Of a stretch of DNA of 64,000 bases, positions 33,907 through 42,900 are shown piece by piece. Origin of the DNA: an uncultured Lachnospiraceae bacterium (GTDB lineage: Bacteria; Bacillota; Clostridia; Lachnospirales; Lachnospiraceae); contig CAKRAK010000004.1 of NCBI GenBank assembly GCA_934294885.1, positions 1 to 64,000 of the forward strand. The letters are read 5' to 3'. Position numbers and translations under genes: made by a program. Each line of letters opens with the position of its first letter. Within the stretch, counting starts at the first letter, position 1. The notes under the pieces are model-generated. The model had not been told where the DNA came from, did no database searches, and saw nothing but the letters and a program-made list of their open reading frames with translations.

Positions 33907-34124
33907 TATAGCCATTTGCGAAAGCTTTTTCCTCTTAGATTGTGTAAATTTAATATGATATATAAGCAGGCTCTTGTAGCACGCCGGTACTTAATGAGGG
34001 AAAGCGTTAGCACATTCCGAATTTAGTACCGCTGTGTGCGGATGAAGCGCAAGCGTGCCTGCAATATATCATATTGAATTTACACAAATGATATGGTTTA
34101 CTACGCATTTCGTAATTGCCTATA
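33907..34124 (+). repeat. Nested palindrome copy D (full, core 33966-34062)
   Basis: Outer arms 33907-33923 and 34108-34124 match at 14 of 17 positions (TATAGCCATTTGCGAAA side). The middle arms, 24 bases each (33941-33964 and 34063-34086), match at 22. The 97-bp core is bounded by GCAGGC and GCCTGC and differs from copy B at a handful of positions. It lies inside the late cobalamin operon, between cobS and the short cobU-like gene, oriented opposite to their transcription. Confidence 0.9.
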
Positions 34125-34147
34125 TACCGCAATACATAAGGATTCTA

Positions 34148-34939
34148 TCATAAAGCAGGGACAGCCTTCAATATTGTAATGCCGATTAATATCCACAATT
34201 CACAGATTTGCAGAAAGTAGCCTGCCAGATCACCGGTAATTCCACCAAACCACCTTTTGGCAGTATAACCGTAATAAAGAAATGCCAGTAATCCCGCAAC
34301 AGACAATCCAATGGCATACCTCCACAAACTTATGTGTAATACCCTATCCACGTAACCGGTTCCCCCAAAAAGAAAACATAAAAATACCAATAATTCAAAT
34401 ATCAAAATCCATTTGACCTTATGGGAAGAGTGTTGTGCCGTATCCGAAAGCATACCGGTTTTCTTCGCCTTCCTAAAGCATACTACCGACAGACCACTTA
34501 ATATTCTTGAATACACATAACCGGCAGAAACAAAAACAATCTCATACCAATCCAAAGACGTAAATAATGCCACACTGATCATCAGATAAAGACATCCATA
34601 GATGATTGCAAAGGCTCCCGCATGAGGGTCTTTTAGAATTTCCAGTCTTCTTTCATAGGTTCCGTAAGAGCTTTTGGCATCTACAGTATCCATAAATCCA
34701 TCCATATGAATCCCACCGGTTACCAATATGGGAATTGCAGTATAGAAGGCTCCCTGTACCAGACTGTTCATCTGCAAAATATTACAGGCTCTGTTGACAA
34801 GCATAAGCAAAGCTCCTATTACCAACCCAACAAGAGGAAAATAACACATGGTATATTTCATGTTTTTCTCTTCCCATTTAATTACAGGCATCGGGATTTT
34901 GGAATAGGTTGAAAATGCAATAATAAACGATTTTATCAT
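34148..34939 (-). CDS. cobS: Adenosylcobinamide-GDP ribazoletransferase (cobalamin synthase)
   Basis: Membrane enzyme that joins adenosylcobinamide-GDP to alpha-ribazole, completing cobalamin. The start at 34939 (MIKSFIIAFSTYSKIPMPVI) overlaps the cobU stop by four bases, which decides it over an upstream in-frame ATG. The 263 residues contain the acidic metal site VTGGIHMDGFMDTVDA, the later WFGGITGDLAGYF motif and about six membrane segments. Confidence 0.95.
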   Translation of the reverse strand: MIKSFIIAFSTYSKIPMPVIKWEEKNMKYTMCYFPLVGLVIGALLMLVNRACNILQMNSLVQGAFYTAIPILVTGGIHMDGFMDTVDAKSSYGTYERRLEILKDPHAGAFAIIYGCLYLMISVALFTSLDWYEIVFVSAGYVYSRILSGLSVVCFRKAKKTGMLSDTAQHSSHKVKWILIFELLVFLCFLFGGTGYVDRVLHISLWRYAIGLSVAGLLAFLYYGYTAKRWFGGITGDLAGYFLQICELWILIGITILKAVPAL

Positions 34940-35550
34940 AACGGGGTTCCTTTCTGCCAGATAGGAATTCCACATACGACCTCAATCACACCATCTGCCA
35001 CTTTTCCTATCTCGCAATTTAAAAAGGCTAATTGCCTCATAAAATTCTCTGTATCCTTGTCATAAATCATTCCATCAGAAAATATTTCGTTGGTGACGAT
35101 TACAAGATGCTTCCCATGATTTACGATTGCCTTAATTGCATCCAGTAATTGTCTCCCTCCGGAGGCTTTCCCACCTTCCATCTGATTTCCTTCATAAAAC
35201 AGTTCCTTCCTTTTTCCAATATATATCTCGTTGGCTAACAGATTGGACAAATCCTCTAAGAGAAAGGTTCCGTTATTTTTGCATCCTCCCTTAAAAAAAG
35301 ATTTCTGTAAAAACCCATCTTCCATCTCGTTTTTTCCTAAAAACAACTCCTGTTCAATGGTCTGAAATCCTTTATCCTTTCGCATGTCCTGATGACGTTT
35401 GATCCGGTTCCTGCTTTCCTCATCATAGCAATGCATGGTAGCCATATAATACAGGCTGCCATCCCGGGTCTGATTCTTTAATTGAACTGCTAAGTCTTCG
35501 GCATACGCAGACTTTCCGCTTCCGCTTCCTCCGGTTACCAGATATAACAT
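34936..35550 (-). CDS. cobU: Adenosylcobinamide kinase / guanylyltransferase
   Basis: Phosphorylates adenosylcobinamide and activates it with GTP. The start at 35550 gives MLYLVTGGSGSGKSAYAEDL with the P-loop at residues 7-14 and AAGGA ten bases upstream; an earlier in-frame ATG would lie inside a terminator hairpin and is rejected. RIKRHQDMR carries the His that takes GMP. The middle has an unusual Lys/Gly-rich segment (about 95-150) that makes the 204-residue protein longer than common CobU. The VTNEIFSDG motif and the C-terminus are intact. Confidence 0.9.
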   Translation of the reverse strand: MLYLVTGGSGSGKSAYAEDLAVQLKNQTRDGSLYYMATMHCYDEESRNRIKRHQDMRKDKGFQTIEQELFLGKNEMEDGFLQKSFFKGGCKNNGTFLLEDLSNLLANEIYIGKRKELFYEGNQMEGGKASGGRQLLDAIKAIVNHGKHLVIVTNEIFSDGMIYDKDTENFMRQLAFLNCEIGKVADGVIEVVCGIPIWQKGTPL

Positions 35551-35569
35551 GAAACAAAATCCTTTCAAA

Positions 35570-35608
35570 CAAAAAAATGATATTACATGACAATTCATAT
35601 AATATCAT
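35570..35608 (-). terminator. Terminator-like hairpin directly before cobU
   Basis: On the minus strand ATGATATTA (35600-35608) pairs perfectly with TAATATCAT (35577-35585), loop of 14, followed by TTTTTTT (35570-35576). It lies only 20 bases before the cobU start, leaving no room for a promoter between. It either ends the bgl/HAD transcript with cobU starting inside it, or acts as an attenuator of cobU. Confidence 0.65.
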
Positions 35609-35652
35609 CTTTTCTTTTTTTTGAAAATATATTAAGTATTGGAAGGCTCGTA

Positions 35653-36465
35653 CTAGATCAGTCCAAGATGTTTCATGGCATATTGGATTCCGTCCTTGTC
35701 TACATCCCTTGTCACAAAATCGGCAAGTTTTTTTAACTCTTCTCTGCCATTTCCCATTACAACACCAACATTGGCATATTCAATCATATCAAAATCATTG
35801 GGACCATCCCCAAAGGCAATGGCGTCTTTTGGGGAAATCCCCTGATATTCCAGATATTTTTCCATGCCAAATGCCTTATTAATGCCCTTAGCGGTTATCT
35901 CACCACAATCATCTGCCGGCTTTTCAAAGCTGGATGCCGTAACATCACAACAGTCCGACAAAGCCTCTGCCACCCGGGCAACCGTCCATTTACTTCCGTA
36001 ATACAATACCTTTTTTAAATCTTCCGTCTCATCCGGATGATCTGTGACCACTGTATCACCCATAATTTCCTGACTCCGGTCATTTTCATCATCTATATTG
36101 AAAAGATTCTGTCGCAGATAACGATAGCAACGTTCATCCATGTGCATGGTTTTTTCACTCATACCTGCCCCATAGGCGGAAGCCTGTGCCAGAACGCGAA
36201 AGATTTTTTTCCTGGTCACTTCCGGAAGAAAATGTTCATATATGGTTTTTCCCTGAAAGACTACATTTGCACCGGTTGTACCGATAATTCCGTCAGCCAA
36301 TGTAAGAAGGGTTTCTGACATCTGGTATCTGGCGCGCCCGGAACATATTACAATCTGGTGACCATTAAAACGAGCCCGCTCCAAGGCATCTTGCGTTGAA
36401 GCAGGCAGGTTTCCATTATAGTCTATGAGAGTTCCGTCTATATCAAAAAATAAAACTTTACCCAT
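35653..36465 (-). CDS. Cof-type HAD-IIB phosphatase
   Basis: Predicted soluble sugar-phosphate phosphatase. The 270-residue protein starts GKVLFFDIDGTLIDYNG (nucleophile Asp8 in DIDGT), has VICSGRARYQ (motif II), a C2 cap domain and AIAFGDGPNDFDMIEYA (motif IV). Its ATG shares one base with the stop of the GH1 gene (TAATG), so it is translationally coupled to the beta-glucoside operon and may dephosphorylate sugars released there. Confidence 0.9.
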   Translation of the reverse strand: MGKVLFFDIDGTLIDYNGNLPASTQDALERARFNGHQIVICSGRARYQMSETLLTLADGIIGTTGANVVFQGKTIYEHFLPEVTRKKIFRVLAQASAYGAGMSEKTMHMDERCYRYLRQNLFNIDDENDRSQEIMGDTVVTDHPDETEDLKKVLYYGSKWTVARVAEALSDCCDVTASSFEKPADDCGEITAKGINKAFGMEKYLEYQGISPKDAIAFGDGPNDFDMIEYANVGVVMGNGREELKKLADFVTRDVDKDGIQYAMKHLGLI

Positions 36466-37904
36466 TAATCCAATTCTCTTCCGTTAGACTCAATTACCTT
36501 CTTATACCAGTAGAAGGAATCTTTCTTTTTGCGGGATAAATCACCGGTTCCATCATCATATTTGTCAACATATACAAAACCGTAACGCTTTGCCATCTCA
36601 CCGGTAGATGCACTGACTACATCAATCCATCCCCAAGGAGTATATCCCATTAAATCTACGCCATCCTTAACAGCCTCTTCCATCTGTTTGATATGCTCAC
36701 GAAGATAATCAATACGATAGCTGTCATGAATCGAACCGTCTTCCTCTAATTTATCGAAAGCACCAAGACCATTTTCCACTACCATTAAAGGAATCTGATA
36801 ACGGTCATATAACTCATTTAAGCAATAGCGAAGTCCCTGTGGGTCAATCTGCCAGCCCCAGTCGCTTGCCTTCAGATATGGATTCTTAACACCACCGATT
36901 AAGTTGCCGGAAGACTGATTTTCATCCGGTTTTGCAGAAACACAGTTACTCATGTAATAACTGAAGGTATAGAAATCAACTGTACCGTTTTTCAGAATCT
37001 CATCATCCCCCGGTTCCTTTTTGATCACGATATTGTTCTCTTCAAAGAAACGCTCTGAGTAAGATGGATAGTAACCTCTTACATGAATATCTGAAGCAAA
37101 CCAGTTCATTTTTCTCATTTCCTTCTGTGTCTCAATGACATCATCCGGATTACAGGTTAACGGATACATGGTTGAGAAAATACACATATTACCCATTTTA
37201 AACTGTGGATAATGATCATGAGCATATTTTACAGCTAATGCACTGGCTACAAACTGATGATGCAGCGCCTGATAACGTACCTGCGGCTTATCCGGTACCT
37301 CTGTAACAGCTCCCTGATATCCCTTAATGGTTCCTAAAGATAACACGCTGCCCATTGGCATGGTTCCTGCGTTAATTTCATTAAAGGTTAACCAGTATTT
37401 TACTTTATCCTGATAGCGTTCAAAAATCGCTTTACAATAATTCATGTAATACTCGATACATTCTCTGCCTTCCCATCCATTACATTTTTCTACTAATGCA
37501 TATGGCATCTCATAATGGGAAATGGTAACCAAAGGCTCTATTCCATATTTTTTACATTCATCAAATACTTTATCATAAAAAGCCAGACCGGCTTCATTTG
37601 GCTTATCTTCCATTCCTGTTGGGAATATTCTTGTCCATGCAATTGACATACGGAAACATTTGAATCCCATTTCTGCAGCCAATGCAATGTCCTCTGCATA
37701 ATGATGATAAAAATCTGTTGCCTCTCTGCTTGGATATAAGGTTCCTTCCTCAAAGGTTGGACCTACTCTTTTTGGTGATGTATGGGAACCGTTTGTACAC
37801 ATATCAGAAACCGATGGTCCTTTTCCATCAACATCCCATGCACCTTCATACTGATTTGCTGCGGTTGCACCGCCCCATAAAAAATCTTCTCGAAAAGTTC
37901 TCAT
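36465..37904 (-). CDS. 6-phospho-beta-glucosidase, GH1
   Basis: Cleaves phosphorylated beta-glucosides delivered by the PTS upstream. The start at 37904 (MRTFREDFLWGGATAANQYE) follows AAGGAGG; longer reading frames lack a ribosome site. The 479-residue (beta/alpha)8 enzyme has the acid/base Glu in LTFNEINA and the nucleophile in VVENGLGAFD, the GH1 signature. The C-terminal SASTGEMAKRYGFVYVD contains the Ser-Lys-Tyr type phosphate-binding residues of phospho-glucosidases. It belongs to the bgl operon. Confidence 0.93.
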   Translation of the reverse strand: MRTFREDFLWGGATAANQYEGAWDVDGKGPSVSDMCTNGSHTSPKRVGPTFEEGTLYPSREATDFYHHYAEDIALAAEMGFKCFRMSIAWTRIFPTGMEDKPNEAGLAFYDKVFDECKKYGIEPLVTISHYEMPYALVEKCNGWEGRECIEYYMNYCKAIFERYQDKVKYWLTFNEINAGTMPMGSVLSLGTIKGYQGAVTEVPDKPQVRYQALHHQFVASALAVKYAHDHYPQFKMGNMCIFSTMYPLTCNPDDVIETQKEMRKMNWFASDIHVRGYYPSYSERFFEENNIVIKKEPGDDEILKNGTVDFYTFSYYMSNCVSAKPDENQSSGNLIGGVKNPYLKASDWGWQIDPQGLRYCLNELYDRYQIPLMVVENGLGAFDKLEEDGSIHDSYRIDYLREHIKQMEEAVKDGVDLMGYTPWGWIDVVSASTGEMAKRYGFVYVDKYDDGTGDLSRKKKDSFYWYKKVIESNGRELD

Positions 37905-37935
37905 ATTTACCTCCTTATATATATGAACAGAATAT

Positions 37936-37985
37936 AGATTGTCAAGGAATTGAGTGAAGGGGGGGAGAATATCCCTTAACAATCT
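37936..37985 (-). other. Hairpin between the PTS gene and the GH1 gene
   Basis: AGATTGTTAAGG (minus strand, 37974-37985) pairs with CCTTGACAATCT (37936-37947), 11 of 12 bases plus a G-T, around a C-rich loop. No U-run follows. The downstream arm contains TTGACA with TATATA 16 bases on, so it may overlap an internal promoter for the GH1 gene. Confidence 0.45.
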
Positions 37986-38020
37986 AATTCTGCACATAAC
38001 AATGATTCCATGTAGGATTA

Positions 38021-39928
38021 TTATGCTAATTCAATAATCCTATCACCTACTGCTACAGTCTTTGGCTCCACTGTTTTTACGGAACTGTAATCATCCGAAT
38101 TGGTAACAATGACCGGAGTTGCAATCTCCAAACCTGCAGCCTTAATCTTGTCTATATCAAACTCTAATAACAATTCACCTTGTTTTACTTTATCACCCTG
38201 TGCTTTCTTTGGTGAGAATCCATCACCGTCTAATTTTACGGTGTCCATACCTACATGAATCAAAATATCCGCACCCTTGTCAGTTGTAATTCCAACAGCA
38301 TGTCCGGTTGGGAAGAAGGTTGTAATCTCACCATCGCAAGGAGCATATAACTTACCTTCTGTCGGAACAATCGCAACACCGTTACCTAATGCTCCGGAAG
38401 AAAATGCTTCATCCTTCACATCAGAAAGAGCAATCAACTCACCAGCCATAGGTGATACAAATGTTTCTTCCTTGCTTCCAGCTTCCTGAGAGTTTGCCTG
38501 TGCATCTGCAGCAAGAGCATCTGCAATCTCAGCCTCCTTCTTTGGAGATGCTTTTACATCATCCTTAAAGAAGATTAACTCAACAACGAAAGCTACGATC
38601 ACACAAATTATAGAAATTACGATTCCTGTAATCATAGGAGCAAGTTCTTTTGTCTCAGGATTAATAAACATTGTATACATGAACACTCCCATACCTGCCA
38701 TCTGGTAATCCTTTAATCCCAATGCACAAAGTACTGCACCGGCAATACCTGATACTGCACATGTACGGAAGAACGGTGCCTTTTTAGGAAGGGTAATACC
38801 GTAAATTGCAGGTTCTGTTACACCGGCAATACCTGAAATAATTGCAGGTGGTGCGATTGATTTTAACTTCTTATCCTTTGTCTTTAATGCAATACCTAAG
38901 CAAGCACCGGTTTGTGCAAATGTTGTACCAAGCATTGCTGTTAAAATAACATCTCCTCCGGTTGTCATGTTCATAAGTGCGATTGGAACCAATGCCCAAT
39001 GCAAACCAAACATAACAAGAATCTGCCAGAAGAAACCAACTAATAATCCCATCAAGATTGGGCTGAAATCATTCACTGCATTGAAGAAAATACCGATACC
39101 ACTGGATGCAACGGATGTAACAGGTCCGATAATCCACCATGTTAAGCAGATGGTTACCATACATGTAATCAACGGTACCATGAAAAGCTTAATTGCATCC
39201 GGAATAAACTTCTTGAATTTCTTCTCAAACCATGCAGCAAATGCAACAGCACAGATTACAGGAAGCACAGTGGAAGTATAATTACCTGTAGAAGGTGCAA
39301 TTACCGGAATATGAAACAGATTGGAAATATCATAGGTTCCATCATTTAATACATATGGATATACCAACGCAAGACCTATAATAATACCTTCCATTTCCGG
39401 AAGTTTAAAACGCTTTGCTGCACTGTAACCTAAGATAACAGGCAAGAAATAAAATGCTGCATCTCCTAAGGAATATAAAATGTTATAGGTACCGCCTGCG
39501 GCATCCATAATTCCGATTGCAGTAAATAACGATAAAAATCCTTTTAAAATACCACATGCACATAACACGCCAAGGAATGGAGAAAATACTCCGGTTACAA
39601 TGCTGACAAACGCATTAAATAAATTCTGTTTCTCCTTTGGTCCTTCTTCTTCATCAGATACCAAAGCCAGACTTTCCAGATGTCCAACCGAAACTACAGC
39701 TGCATACACATCAGGAACATGATTACCGATTACAACCATATACTGTCCGCCACTCTGGATTACGGTTACAACACCGTCTAAATCCTTAATAATATCTGTC
39801 TGCGCCTTTGACTCATCCTTCAATGAAAAACGAAGTCTTGTTACACAATGGGTAACGCTCTTAATGTTACCCTTTCCACCTACGTTTTGGATTATCATTC
39901 TTGCTAATCCGTCATACTTACTTGCCAT
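38021..39928 (-). CDS. bglF: PTS beta-glucoside-specific EIIBCA component
   Basis: Phosphorylates beta-glucosides during transport. The start at 39928 follows GGAGGG seven bases upstream; a TTG six bases earlier is rejected. The 635-residue protein has an EIIB domain with its phosphorylated Cys28 (SVTHCVTRLRF), an EIIC membrane domain (about 105-460, with GIAGVTEPAIYG) and an EIIA domain at the C-terminus with the phospho-His in ILIHVGMDTV. Domain order B-C-A is the BglF/BglP type. A RAT/terminator switch lies immediately upstream. Confidence 0.95.
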   Translation of the reverse strand: MASKYDGLARMIIQNVGGKGNIKSVTHCVTRLRFSLKDESKAQTDIIKDLDGVVTVIQSGGQYMVVIGNHVPDVYAAVVSVGHLESLALVSDEEEGPKEKQNLFNAFVSIVTGVFSPFLGVLCACGILKGFLSLFTAIGIMDAAGGTYNILYSLGDAAFYFLPVILGYSAAKRFKLPEMEGIIIGLALVYPYVLNDGTYDISNLFHIPVIAPSTGNYTSTVLPVICAVAFAAWFEKKFKKFIPDAIKLFMVPLITCMVTICLTWWIIGPVTSVASSGIGIFFNAVNDFSPILMGLLVGFFWQILVMFGLHWALVPIALMNMTTGGDVILTAMLGTTFAQTGACLGIALKTKDKKLKSIAPPAIISGIAGVTEPAIYGITLPKKAPFFRTCAVSGIAGAVLCALGLKDYQMAGMGVFMYTMFINPETKELAPMITGIVISIICVIVAFVVELIFFKDDVKASPKKEAEIADALAADAQANSQEAGSKEETFVSPMAGELIALSDVKDEAFSSGALGNGVAIVPTEGKLYAPCDGEITTFFPTGHAVGITTDKGADILIHVGMDTVKLDGDGFSPKKAQGDKVKQGELLLEFDIDKIKAAGLEIATPVIVTNSDDYSSVKTVEPKTVAVGDRIIELA

Positions 39929-39966
39929 AAGCAATCCCTCCTTTTTTACTTATTGTGACAAAAAAG

Positions 39967-40058
39967 TAAAAAAATAACCCGCAAGATTAAAATTTTTCAT
40001 TATATATATGCTTTTTCCCATAGCAAATGCATATACTAAGTCTCTAATCTCGCGGGTT
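39967..40058 (-). terminator. Conditional terminator upstream of bglF
   Basis: The minus-strand arm AACCCGCGAGATTA (40045-40058) pairs with TTAATCTTGCGGGTT (39976-39990), followed by a T-run (39967-39975). Its 5' arm overlaps the RAT element, so the two structures exclude each other, the arrangement used by LicT/BglG antitermination. Confidence 0.88.
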
Positions 40059-40081
40059 TTGCCAACCAAATGTCACAATCC
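40055..40081 (-). promoter_or_regulatory. RAT antiterminator RNA site upstream of bglF
   Basis: On the minus strand GGATTGTGAC (40072-40081) and GGCAAAACC (40055-40063) form the conserved halves of a ribonucleic antiterminator. BglG-family proteins bind this stem-loop to block the overlapping terminator. Confidence 0.88.
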
Positions 40082-40142
40082 CTTATAAATAATATTCTCT
40101 ATAATATGGGTATGTCCCCATTATTACCTTACTTCATAAAAT

Positions 40143-40973
40143 CTATTGATGTCCCAACAGATTCTCAATGTGTATTGCCAGATAACTCAATTCCTCTTCC
40201 GGCACATCATAATCCATCCGACTCTTTAAATATGTCTGGATTCTTAATGCACATCGATAGCTTTCCGGAAACTGTTCCCGAATCATATCACACAAAGCAT
40301 CATTCTGTCCGGTGTACTCAATGTTCTTTACAATTCGCTCTATCAGGAATTTCATATGAATAACAAACCGGTCATAATAAATCGTAGTTTCATCAATCTT
40401 ATGCTTTGCCGAATAACCAATGATATTATATACATCCTTAAGGATATCCGGAACCATCGCTGTCTTCTTCATATCACTTCCCAATTCCGCATTCAAAATA
40501 TGCATCGCTATGAATCCTGCTTCATCCTCCGGAAGAGATACCAGTAATTCTTTTTTAATCAGATCAAGGGCATATAATCCAATCTGATATTCTGCTGAAT
40601 AGAAACGTCTGATTTCCCAAAGCAGGGTATTCTGAATCTGAATCCCTTCTTTTTGCCGGATAATCGCATAATGTAAATGATCCAACAAAGAGATATAGAT
40701 TCCTTTGCTTAATTCATGATCCATAAGTTCGCTTGCCATCGTAATAATCTGGCCTACAACCGCCATGTACTCATAGGGAATATCGGCAACTACTCTTTCA
40801 AACTCTCTGGTAAATTCATCATCCAACCGGAATGTCTTCTCAATCTTTGTATCATCAATCATATCCTTAGGCTTCTTCTGAAAACCAATTCCCTTACCGG
40901 TAACAATCACTTCTTTTCCTTTTTCGTTGTATGCACTAACAACATTGTTGTTAATTACTTTTAATATCTGCAT
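40143..40973 (-). CDS. licT: BglG/LicT family transcription antiterminator
   Basis: RNA-binding antiterminator controlled by PTS phosphorylation. The 276-residue protein has the CAT RNA-binding domain at residues 1-55 (QILKVINNNVVSAYNEKGKE, KGIGFQKK), then two PRD domains: PRD1 about 70-165 (DHELSKGIYISLLDHLHY) and PRD2 about 175-276 (IHMKFLIERIV; YLAIHIENL), each with candidate phospho-His residues. It is the first gene of the bgl locus and has its own RAT/terminator, implying autoregulation. Confidence 0.95.
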   Translation of the reverse strand: MQILKVINNNVVSAYNEKGKEVIVTGKGIGFQKKPKDMIDDTKIEKTFRLDDEFTREFERVVADIPYEYMAVVGQIITMASELMDHELSKGIYISLLDHLHYAIIRQKEGIQIQNTLLWEIRRFYSAEYQIGLYALDLIKKELLVSLPEDEAGFIAMHILNAELGSDMKKTAMVPDILKDVYNIIGYSAKHKIDETTIYYDRFVIHMKFLIERIVKNIEYTGQNDALCDMIREQFPESYRCALRIQTYLKSRMDYDVPEEELSYLAIHIENLLGHQ

Positions 40974-41002
40974 TTGTTACCAGCCTTTCTATCTTTTGGT
41001 AA

Positions 41003-41070
41003 TAAAAAAACTGCATCATACCAAATCATGAGTCCTTATTCATCTCACCTTTTAAATGGTACAACCCAGT
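41003..41070 (-). terminator. Conditional terminator upstream of licT
   Basis: The minus-strand arm ACTGGGTTGTACC (41058-41070) pairs with GGTATGATGCAGT (41010-41022) at 12 of 13 positions counting G-T pairs, followed by TTTTTTT. The 5' arm overlaps the RAT at 41068-41096. Confidence 0.75.
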
Positions 41071-41096
41071 CTTGCCTAATTCAATAGTAACAACCT
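41068..41096 (-). promoter_or_regulatory. RAT antiterminator RNA site upstream of licT
   Basis: Minus strand: GGTTGTTACT at the 5' side and AGGCAAGACT at the 3' side, matching the RAT consensus halves with small deviations. It implies that LicT also controls its own expression. Confidence 0.7.
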
Positions 41097-41120
41097 GAAA
41101 CTATCTATTCAACTTATTTA

Positions 41121-41149
41121 AGTCTACCATCTCCACTTTGGTATGTCAA
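41121..41149 (-). promoter_or_regulatory. Promoter of the bgl locus
   Basis: Minus strand TTGACA (41144-41149) and TAGACT (41121-41126) with a 17-base spacer, about 25 bases before the licT RAT. Confidence 0.65.
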
Positions 41150-41214
41150 CCGTTTTTTGATAATTTTTTTCATCCTTTAAAAGTGCCATCTATCAGACGG
41201 CAAGAGATTACCTA

Positions 41215-42396
41215 TTAGTCAAATTCCACATCATATTCTGTATAACGTTCCCTCAACCATGCCTGTATTTTTAATGCTTCCCCTTTATCCTTCTTATCAT
41301 TCATATCCAACCGGGTCTTTAACAAAATAACCTTCTGGTCAACCGTATTGCCGGAATCGTCCAGCTTGGTAAGCTGACCGGCCGACACCTCTTCCACCTC
41401 CGGGAATAATACCTCCATCTCCTTTGTTAAAACCTGAACATCCACTGCCGTTTCAAAACCTGTAACGGTATTCTTATCCACAGCGGCTCTGTGTACCATA
41501 AAATATGCCATGATAATACTTGGAATAATAATGATAATCGTATTCCGGATCAATGCCCTCTTAAGACGTTTTTTTCGTTTTTCATCCTTTTCCTTTACCT
41601 TTGGAACACCCAACAGGATTAATATAATCGCGGCTGACAAATAAATAAAATAAGAATTTGCAATGAACAAATAGCCTGCTCCCAATAACATTTTCCACTG
41701 TCCGTGAGCAATACTGTAACCGCAGGTACAAAGGGGTGGCATCAGGGCTGTTGCAATTGCCACTCCGGGAATCACATTGGACTTTTCCTTTCGGGTAACA
41801 CCGATAATTCCGGCGAAGCCACCGAAGATTGCGATCATAACATCCCAGATTGTAGGCTGTGTTCTTGCTAACAACTCAGATGTTGTATCTGAAAGAGGGG
41901 AAATGGAAAAATACAAGGTAGAAGTACACAAACTGATAACAACCTGTGCCAGAAATCCCATTAGGGAACGAACCGACAATTCTCCATCGGAGGTTGCCGT
42001 ACCAAGGGCAGTTGCCTGAATGGTTCCCATCAACGGAGAAATCAGCATAGCACCGATAATCACAGCAGTAGAATTTACATTCAAACCGATAGAAGCAATA
42101 AAAATCGCAAGGACAAGCAGACACATATTGGTACCGGTAATATGACCGCCACTTACCAATGTATCTGTAATCTGATCTACCGTTGCCACATCCTTTTTTA
42201 AGGAAAACATTTCGCCGAATATTTCTCCCAAAGAAATGTGATGATCCCCATTTTTATCTATGGTTGAATTAATTGTGTTTTTAAATTCTTTTTTTCCTGT
42301 TTCGATATCTTCCTTCAGGTAATCCTTAATCTCTTCTCTTTCCTTTATCAATTCTTCTTTTATATTTTTCTTTGCTTTTTTCTCTTCCATTTTCAT
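41215..42396 (-). CDS. DUF389 membrane protein (TIGR00341-like)
   Basis: 393-residue protein of a widespread family of unknown function. A charged N-terminus (KKNIKEELIKEREEIKDYLK) precedes about six membrane segments containing the family hallmark NSTAVIIGAMLISPLMGTIQ and later GVAIATALMPPLCTCGYS. A soluble C-terminal domain follows (about 310-393). Two close ATGs (42396 and 42390) can serve; GGAAG precedes both. It follows a small membrane protein gene by 30 bases and ends before the bgl promoter. Confidence 0.85.
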   Translation of the reverse strand: MKMEEKKAKKNIKEELIKEREEIKDYLKEDIETGKKEFKNTINSTIDKNGDHHISLGEIFGEMFSLKKDVATVDQITDTLVSGGHITGTNMCLLVLAIFIASIGLNVNSTAVIIGAMLISPLMGTIQATALGTATSDGELSVRSLMGFLAQVVISLCTSTLYFSISPLSDTTSELLARTQPTIWDVMIAIFGGFAGIIGVTRKEKSNVIPGVAIATALMPPLCTCGYSIAHGQWKMLLGAGYLFIANSYFIYLSAAIILILLGVPKVKEKDEKRKKRLKRALIRNTIIIIIPSIIMAYFMVHRAAVDKNTVTGFETAVDVQVLTKEMEVLFPEVEEVSAGQLTKLDDSGNTVDQKVILLKTRLDMNDKKDKGEALKIQAWLRERYTEYDVEFD

Positions 42397-42426
42397 TCGC
42401 TTCCGTATTTCTGTTTTATTCTTTCG

Positions 42427-42864
42427 CTATATCCGCTTTTCATCCTTTTTATCAAAAGAAGCAACATTTTTTCCTATTTTAATATAGATGAAAACTGATA
42501 GGATCATCATAAGAATGTCAACACACATATCAGGTATCAGATCATTATATCTTGTTTTATGATTTTCTTTATCCACCCGGATTAAAATAACGTCTCCCTC
42601 TTTATAATTCAATCTATTAACGATATTTCCCGATCTTGCACGGCTTCCGTCTGCCGCTTCCCACTCCATGTTATATGAAGGATGGCGGATAAACTGTCCG
42701 GTGCTTTCATATGTTTCCGTAATGGTAGCATATACCTCATCATAGCCATGTCTGTATTTATCCACCGCCATAAACAGGCTTAATAAAGAAAATAAAAATA
42801 CGATTACAACTATGACTTTATGAAATCTCTTTTTCCATTTCTTCTTTTGGACTTCTGTATTCAT
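42427..42864 (-). CDS. Small DUF3592-like membrane protein
   Basis: 145 residues with a basic N-terminus, a membrane segment at about 17-33 (VIVVIVFLFSLLSLFMAV), an extracytoplasmic beta-type domain (DEVYATITETYES; EGDVILIRVDKENH) and a second membrane segment at about 113-128. This layout resembles DUF3592 proteins; the assignment is by eye. It lies 36 bases after cobT and 30 bases before the DUF389 gene, possibly co-transcribed with both. No function is known to me. Confidence 0.7.
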   Translation of the reverse strand: MNTEVQKKKWKKRFHKVIVVIVFLFSLLSLFMAVDKYRHGYDEVYATITETYESTGQFIRHPSYNMEWEAADGSRARSGNIVNRLNYKEGDVILIRVDKENHKTRYNDLIPDMCVDILMMILSVFIYIKIGKNVASFDKKDEKRI

Positions 42865-42900
42865 TTGTGCCTCCCCATTCCAATCATCCCTGCACTCATT

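Noticed and set aside
34937..34975. Upstream start of cobS at 34975
   Set aside because: ATG 34939 overlaps the cobU stop as ATGA and gives the normal family N-terminus, so the longer form is unnecessary.
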